A stretch of 64,000 nt of DNA from Toxorhynchites rutilus septentrionalis. Taxonomy: Eukaryota > Arthropoda > Insecta > Diptera > Culicidae. The stretch covers positions 62,656,097-62,720,096 of the forward strand of contig NC_073746.1 in NCBI RefSeq assembly GCF_029784135.1, written 5' to 3'. How positions within the stretch are numbered: position 1 is the first letter of the stretch; every line of letters starts with the position of its first letter. The translations under genes and the position numbers were made by a program. Positions 57,085-64,000 of this stretch are shown here, piece by piece. Below the pieces are notes generated by a model that saw only the letters and a program-made list of their open reading frames with translations, was not told the origin of the DNA and did no database searches.

Positions 57085-59388
57085 CATGCTAGACATAAGA
57101 TAGGCATGTGGATGGGTCGTATTCGACTGTAACACGGTGCGTGAGCGATGATATGTGCGGGTAGTCACACTGATCGCGCATAGGATGGCTTCTATTGATT
57201 TGTTTCAAAAGAACCTTCCTCGAGGTGCACGAACTTTCTCAACACTTGAGATGCCTTATGCTAGACATAAGATAGGCATGTGGATGGGTCGTATTCGACT
57301 GTAACACGGTGCGTGAGCGATGATATGTGCGGGTAGTCACACTGATCGCGCATAGGATGGCTTCTATTGATTTGTTTCAAAAGAACCTTCCTCGAGGTGC
57401 ACGAACTTTCTCAACACTTGAGATGCCTTATGCTAGACATAAGATAGGCATGTGGATGGGTCGTATTCGACTGTAACACGGTGCGTGAGCGATGATATGT
57501 GCGGGTAGTCACACTGATCGCGCATAGGATGGCTTCTATTGATTTGTTTCAAAAGAACCTTCCTCGAGGTGCACGAACTTTCTCAACACTTGAGATGCCT
57601 TATGCTAGACATAAGATAGGCATGTGGATGGGTCGTATTCGACTGTAACACGGTGCGTGAGCGATGATATGTGCGGGTAGTCACACTGATCGCGCATAGG
57701 ATGGCTTCTATTGATTTGTTTCAAAAGAACCTTCCTCGAGGTGCACGAACTTTCTCAACACTTGAGATGCCTTATGCTAGACATAAGATAGGCATGTGGA
57801 TGGGTCGTATTCGACTGTAACACGGTGCGTGAGCGATGATATGTGCGGGTAGTCACACTGATCGCGCATAGGATGGCTTCTATTGATTTGTTTCAAAAGA
57901 ACCTTCCTCGAGGTGCACGAACTTTCTCAACACTTGAGATGCCTTATGCTAGACATAAGATAGGCATGTGGATGGGTCGTATTCGACTGTAACACGGTGC
58001 GTGAGCGATGATATGTGCGGGTAGTCACACTGATCGCGCATAGGATGGCTTCTATTGATTTGTTTCAAAAGAACCTTCCTCGAGGTGCACGAACTTTCTC
58101 AACACTTGAGATGCCTTATGCTAGACATAAGATAGGCATGTGGATGGGTCACATTCGACTGCAACGGTGTGCGTGAGCGATGATATGTGCGGGTAGTCAC
58201 ACTGATCGCGCATAGGATGGCTTCTATTGATTTGTTTCAAAAGAACCTTCCTCGAGGTGCACGAACTTTCTCAACACTTGAGATGCCTTATGCTAGACAT
58301 AAGATAGGCATGTGGATGGGTCGTATTCGACTGTAACACGGTGCGTGAGCGATGATATGTGCGGGTAGTCACACTGATCGCGCATAGGATGGCTTCTATT
58401 GATTTGTTTCAAAAGAACCTTCCTCGAGGTGCACGAACTTTCTCAACACTTGAGATGCCTTATGCTAGACATAAGATAGGCATGTGGATGGGTCGTATTC
58501 GACTGTAACACGGTGCGTGAGCGATGATATGTGCGGGTAGTCACACTGATCGCGCATAGGATGGCTTCTATTGATTTGTTTCAAAAGAACCTTCCTCGAG
58601 GTGCACGAACTTTCTCAACACTTGAGATGCCTTATGCTAGACATAAGATAGGCATGTGGATGGGTCACATTCGACTGCAACGTGGTGCGTGAGCGATGAT
58701 ATGTGCGGGTAGTCACACTGATCGCGCATAGGATGGCTTCTATTGATTTGTTTCAAAAGAACCTTCCTCGAGGTGCACGAACTTTCTCAACACTTGAGAT
58801 GCCTTATGCTAGACATAAGATAGGCATGTGGATGGGTCGTATTCGACTGTAACACGGTGCGTGAGCGATGATATGTGCGGGTAGTCACACTGATCGCGCA
58901 TAGGATGGCTTCTATTGATTTGTTTCAAAAGAACCTTCCTCGAGGTGCACGAACTTTCTCAACACTTGAGATGCCTTATGCTAGACATAAGATAGGCATG
59001 TGGATGGGTCACATTCGACTGCAACGGTGTGCGTGAGCGATGATATGTGCGGGTAGTCACACTGATCGCGCATAGGATGGCTTCTATTGATTTGTTTCAA
59101 AAGAACCTTCCTCGAGGTGCACGAACTTTCTCAACACTTGAGATGCCTTATGCTAGACATAAGATAGGCATGTGGATGGGTCACATTCGACTGCAACGTG
59201 GTGCGTGAGCGATGATATGTGCGGGTAGTCACACTGATCGCGCATAGGATGGCTTCTATTGATTTGTTTCAAAAGAACCTTCCTCGAGGTGCACGAACTT
59301 TCTCAACACTTGAGATGCCTTATGCTAGACATAAGATAGGCATGTGGATGGGTCGTATTCGACTGTAACACGGTGCGTGAGCGATGAT
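57085..59388. repeat. 172-bp satellite array, unit 3 (13 copies plus partial)
   Basis: Starts at 57085 and continues every 172 bp to 59321. Variant monomers at 58117, 58633, 58977 and 59149. The last five positions have the same variant order as unit 1, and three additional monomers are present upstream. Confidence 0.96.
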
Positions 59389-59588
59389 AGGTATGGGTGG
59401 ACATATCATTCGCGTGTAGGATAGTAGATGCTGAGCAAATCATAAACTTTTGAAACAGCCCAATAGCGATGCCCTTGGAAATTCCTATGGTGTGGCTATT
59501 GGTGTGTTGCAAAAGTTTTGGAAAGGATGGATCAATACTTATGCACTGCTTTCGGGGCCACATGTATATATTAAACAGTGGTCGGTAA

Positions 59589-59891
59589 ATGGCTGAATAC
59601 AGCGAACATATAACTCATTATGATGATCCATTTATGATGGTAGCCTATGATTCAGCAACTCCTATCTCTACCTCCCCGTGGTACCGACTGGGATACGAGC
59701 AACCTTCGGAAAGATCGAGTAACCAACCTCGGTGGGACCTTAGGTCGTATGCAGACAGAGAAGGGGGCACTCGGGCCCCAAAGCTTAAGGTGTGTATACG
59801 ATCCGTGCCGATAGCTGAATGGTGGAAGGGGCGATACAAATATGAAGCCGCGAACGGACCCTGTGGGGTACCGGGGCAAACCTCACAGTAA
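59589..59891 (+). CDS. Conserved 100-aa open frame, unit 4 (unknown)
   Basis: Same as 42296-42598. Function unknown. Confidence 0.3.
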   Translation: MAEYSEHITHYDDPFMMVAYDSATPISTSPWYRLGYEQPSERSSNQPRWDLRSYADREGGTRAPKLKVCIRSVPIAEWWKGRYKYEAANGPCGVPGQTSQ

Positions 59892-59966
59892 TGTTGCCCT
59901 TGCTGTGGTATGGCAGGGTAGTCCACAGTCGACCATATATTTTCCCTAGCGACTCGTGGGAACCAC

Positions 59967-60098
59967 ATGAAAAGCAAAACCAACCCAATGCGAAGATCGA
60001 AGCGTATTCATCACCCTAAGAAGTGTCCTTGTTGTGTTAACTCAGTGGCATCGTCGTCCTCATCGTCGTCCTCATCGTCATCATCGTCCTCATCATCA

Positions 60099-60154
<56 letters not shown>

Positions 60155-61601
60155 ATCGCTATTCCCTTCTCCGGTTATAGATATAAATCCGGATGAAGAA
60201 TCGAAGAGCGAGCAGCAGTGGTCTGACCACCCATTAGCACCGTCATCGCCATCCGAAATGACACAAGACCCACTGTACGAAGAATCGAAGAGCGAGCAGC
60301 AATGGTCTGACCACCCCTTAGCATCGCCATCGTCATCCGAAATGACACAAGACCCACTACACGTGGAATCGAATAGTGAGCAGCAATGGTCTGACCACCC
60401 CTTAGCAACGCCACCCTTATCAGTATCATGGGAACCACTAGCATCGTCATCCAGAGTGATGCAACTACCCCAGTCCCCTTCTGTAGACATAGAGTCGTTT
60501 GATACACAGCAGACGATCCAATTAGACTCTCTGAAAGAACTCAGAGTTGTCCTAGAGCCGATAGATGCTAGTCAATATGATATACAAACCATAAGACTAT
60601 CTAGAACTGAAACAAGAATGTTCATCTTGCACCACTACGACATGGGTGATTCAGTGTCGGACACCCTCTTGGCATTGAATTCCACATATGGACAAACTGT
60701 TACTCGTAGAACGGTTACGATGTGGTACAAAAGGTTCGATACCGACAGGAACTGCGCGGATCGTCCACGCAAAGGCCGTCCGAAGGCAATCGATAACACA
60801 GCAACACTGCTTGCTGATGTGAAACAAAACAGCCAGCAATCTACGAGGTCTATGGCCCAGAAATACAACTGTTCGGCAGCGACTGTTATGCGAACGTTGC
60901 ATAAACTAAACTATGTGCCAAAAAGAATGGGATACCACCCACACAAGCTAGACCCAGTCAACCTTGCAAAGCGGGTGAAACTAGCCCAACGACTACTCAG
61001 ACAAAGTGAACGAGACCAGGGTATGCTCGATAATTTGGTCACTTGTGATGAATCTAAGATACCCATGTTTGCGCCTCACAGAGGCATACATTGGATCGTA
61101 AAAGGCGCCATGCCGAAGACAATCGCCAAAGACAGGATGAATCGCAAGTGGAACATGCTCTGTGTGTTTTGGGATCGACGAGGCATTATACACTGGGAAT
61201 TGCTAGACAAGGGTGTATCTGTTAACCGTAAACGATATCAGAAGCAGCTGGAAAAGGTGGCTGGTATACTGGGAGTGAGTAAACATAGGCCGGTACCCCT
61301 ACTACACGATAACGCTCCGTGCCATAGGGCACATGAAACGATAGATAAGGCGAGGAGCCTGGGATTTAACATATTGAACCATCCTCCTTACTCACCAGAC
61401 ATCAGTCCATCGGACTACCATTTATTCAGGTCATTGAGTAATAAGCTTAGGAATAAACTCTTCAGGACTAAGGACGAGATGAGCGCATTCCTAAAAGAGT
61501 TCTTCGATAGCAAGCCTCCTACGTTCTATGCCAGAGGCATAGATTCCCTACCTGCGAGGTGGAAGCGGGTCATAAAATACGGTGGTAAATACTGCTTCTA
61601 G
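59967..61601 (+). CDS. mariner-type transposase, unit 4
   Basis: 544 aa, same as the unit 3 protein, intact catalytic triad. Confidence 0.93.
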
Positions 61602-61642
61602 GTCAGTGTTATGTCATGTATGTTATGTGTTGTGTATCGTCC

Positions 61643-61695
61643 AATAAAAAAGAGAGAAGCCCCCCTAAATGTGTGGGGCTTCTCTCTTTTTTATT
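61643..61695. terminator. Hairpin with poly(A) signals, unit 4
   Basis: Third copy of the 44344-44396 hairpin. Confidence 0.6.
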
Positions 61696-62559
61696 AAATT
61701 CCCCTGCGCCTTAATCTATGCAACACGCATTACATCTGGTTCTACGGCTAAGTCCCAGAAACGAGGTCATAAGTCGAAAAAATTCTAAGTCCGAACAATA
61801 TTCTAAGTCCAAGAAATATGTTCCCGGATCACCCCCCATCGGAATCCGACCCACACCCGGCACTGGTACTGATTACGGTGTCCCAAGTTGCCCCGATCGA
61901 ACGAGGTGTCTCTGCTAGCGGTATAAGCTGTGCACCATGTCCTGGAATGCAAAGTAGCATGTTTTGGCAAAGTCCCCCCCCCCCAGCACAGCACAGCACA
62001 ACAGTTTGTTCAATTTCTCACTGCGCGACCCAGCACGCAGTACGTGTAACAATGCCCCATCAGCATCGGCGCGGCACAGTAGCTTGTGCAGTATTGCCCT
62101 TGCGATGCGCTATGTGATGGGCGGGTGCGTCGTGTCCCGTAAGAGAGAAGTCCCACCGTGGTAGCTTAGTGCTGCCCGCGCTGGCTGCTTCTCTCTTTTT
62201 TCATTAAATCGCATTGCGCCTGGTAGTATGCAATCGTGCGTGTGTGTGAAATCATCCCATGGCCGGGAATAACAACTGTCAAGTGTTGTCCCCCAGCACA
62301 ACACAGCACACAACAGTCTGCGCGAGCCAACGCCCGCAGTACGCAGCATCGGCGATAAGTACGATAATGCTATAACACCAAGTGCGTGTGTGAAGCCATT
62401 CCCCTCGCTGGATATTACTTTACTTTTTTTTTATTTCATCCTGCGCCTGGTAGTATGCAACCGCGTATGTGTGTGAAACCATTCCATGTCCTGGAATGAC
62501 AAGTCTCAAGTGCACAACACCCGCACACCAGCACCCGCAGTACGCAATGTGTAAAACAC

Positions 62560-63149
62560 TGCCCCGCCGACAATAACACTAAGTCCCAGAAAGCGTCCAA
62601 GTCCCCCCAGCATACAGCACACAACAGCGCTGCGCGAGCCAACCCCCGCAGTACGCAATGTGTAAAACACTGCCCCGCCGACAATAACACTAAGTCCCAG
62701 AAAGCGTCCAAGTCCCCCCAGCATACAGCACACAACAGCGCTGCGCGAGCCAACCCCCGCAGTACGCAATGTGTAAAACACTGCCCCGCCGACAATAACA
62801 CTAAGTCCCAGAAAGCGTCCAAGTCCCCCCAGCATACAGCACACAACAGCGCTGCGCGAGCCAACCCCCGCAGTACGCAATGTGTAAAACACTGCCCCGC
62901 CGACAATAACACTAAGTCCCAGAAAGCGTCCAAGTCCCCCCAGCATACAGCACACAACAGCGCTGCGCGAGCCAACCCCCGCAGTACGCAATGTGTAAAA
63001 CACTGCCCCGCCGACAATAACACTAAGTCCCAGAAAGCGTCCAAGTCCCCCCAGCATACAGCACACAACAGCGCTGCGCGAGCCAACCCCCGCAGTACGC
63101 AATGTGTAAAACACTGCCCCGCCGACAATAACACTAAGTCCCAGAAAGC
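62560..63149. repeat. 111-bp tandem array, unit 4 (about 6 copies)
   Basis: Monomers from 62560 to 63115 at 111-bp spacing. Confidence 0.95.
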
Positions 63150-63155
63150 GTCCAC

Positions 63156-64000
63156 GTCCCGGAATGCAAAGTGTCAAGTGTTGGAAAAGTCCCCCGCACA
63201 GCGCACACAACACAACAGCGCAACAGTTTGTTTAATTTGTCACTGCGCGAGCCAACGCCCGCAGTACGCAGTATGTGCATCGGTCCGGCACTGGTATTAA
63301 GTCCAATTCGATAACACAATAACACCAAGGCAACATCGAGGGTAAGAATGCGCGTGTCAAGTGTTGGAAAAGTCCCCCACACAGCGCACACAACACAACA
63401 GCGCAACGGTTTGTTGAATTTCTCACTGCGCAAGCCAGCACTCGCAGTACGCAATGTGTAAAACACTGCCCCGCCGACAATAACACTAAGTCCCAGAAAG
63501 CGTCCACGTCCCGGAATGCAAAGTGTCAAGTGTTGGAAAAGTCCCCCGCACAGCGCACACAACACAACAGCGCAACAGTTTGTTTAATTTGTCACTGCGC
63601 GAGCCAACGCCCGCAGTACGCAGTATGTGCATCGGTCCGGCACTGGTATTAAGTCCAATTCGATAACACAATAACACCAAGGCAACATCGAGGGTAAGAA
63701 TGCGCGTGTCAAGTGTTGGAAAAGTCCCCCACACAGCGCACACAACACAACAGCGCAACGGTTTGTTGAATTTCTCACTGCGCAAGCCAGCACTCGCAGT
63801 ACGCAATGTGTAAAACACTGCCCCGCCGACAATAACACTAAGTCCCAGAAAGCGTCCACGTCCCGGAATGCAAAGTGTCAAGTGTTGGAAAAGTCCCCCG
63901 CACAGCGCACACAACACAACAGCGCAACAGTTTGTTTAATTTGTCACTGCGCGAGCCAACGCCCGCAGTACGCAGTATGTGCATCGGTCCGGCACTGGTA
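63156..64000. repeat. 352-bp tandem array, unit 4 (at least 3 copies)
   Basis: Starts at about 63156, 63508 and 63860. The array runs out of the window, so its total is unknown; it is already longer than that of unit 3. Confidence 0.9.

Larger units (their letters stand above)
51780..59463 (+). mobile_element. Giant mariner-like unit 3 (7,684 bp)
   Basis: Same termini, same order of contents as unit 1. Its repeat numbers differ: six 111-bp monomers, one 352-bp, thirteen full 172-bp, and two more serine codons. These changes sum to the 756-bp length difference from unit 1. Left TA is 51778-51779, right TA 59464-59465. Confidence 0.78.
59499..64000 (+). mobile_element. Giant mariner-like unit 4, cut by window end
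   Basis: Starts after TA at 59497-59498 and follows the same order up to its 352-bp array, where the window ends. It shares the longer poly-Ser version and six 111-bp monomers with unit 3. Confidence 0.8.

Noticed and set aside
42206..64000. Chromosome-end (telomeric) array
   Set aside because: Long tandem arrays are known at dipteran telomeres, but there is no TTAGG-type repeat or telomeric retrotransposon, and the TIR/TA structure explains the units better. Position at a chromosome end cannot be tested here.

Overview
The window looks like a stretch of a dipteran, probably mosquito, chromosome. The evidence is a split INTS1 gene coding for about 2,057 aa (close to the length I recall for the fly protein), a ZAD-type C2H2 zinc-finger gene (an insect-expanded class), an insect-type Ty1/copia element, tRNA-derived SINEs and many short TIR elements. 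No bacterial operon, rRNA or CRISPR feature is present. The species cannot be fixed from sequence alone.

Layout. (1) 0.6-2.8 kb, minus strand: a ZAD zinc-finger gene in which every C2H2 finger has its own exon; ten exons are each exactly 84 nt. (2) 2.9-21 kb: a graveyard of nested mobile elements: a copia retrotransposon with a 5-bp target duplication, a PIF/Harbinger-like element, several MITE families whose boundaries and TSDs can be read, and SINEs. (3) 21.2-38.9 kb, minus strand: INTS1, the scaffold subunit of the Integrator complex, in three coding exons with introns of 3.1 and 8.4 kb. Both introns are full of transposons, and the large one carries a long inverted repeat whose arms abut its splice sites. 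(4) 39.7-42.0 kb: Helitron, Tc1-like and mariner remnants. (5) 42.2-64.0 kb: head-to-tail copies of a very large mariner-like unit.

The last region is the most unusual. Each unit (8,440 bp for unit 1, 7,684 bp for unit 3) is bounded by imperfect terminal inverted repeats next to TA dinucleotides. It encodes an uninterrupted DD34D mariner-type transposase of 542-544 aa with a long poly-serine and acidic-repeat N-terminal extension. Between the transposase gene and the right TIR lie four tandem-repeat arrays with periods of 111, 352, 54 and 172 bp. The 756-bp length difference between units 1 and 3 is explained exactly by repeat copy number. Unit 2 is cut off at a TA inside its transposase ORF, where unit 3 begins, which is what mariner insertion of one unit into another would produce. 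I read this as a satellite-carrying giant mariner-like transposon that has amplified in tandem; that is inference from structure.

Functional links between the genes are limited. INTS1 acts in snRNA 3'-end processing and transcription attenuation, the zinc-finger gene is a probable DNA-binding regulator, and everything else appears to be mobile DNA. Both host genes have introns shaped by repeats: tiny and regular in the finger gene, transposon-swollen in INTS1.
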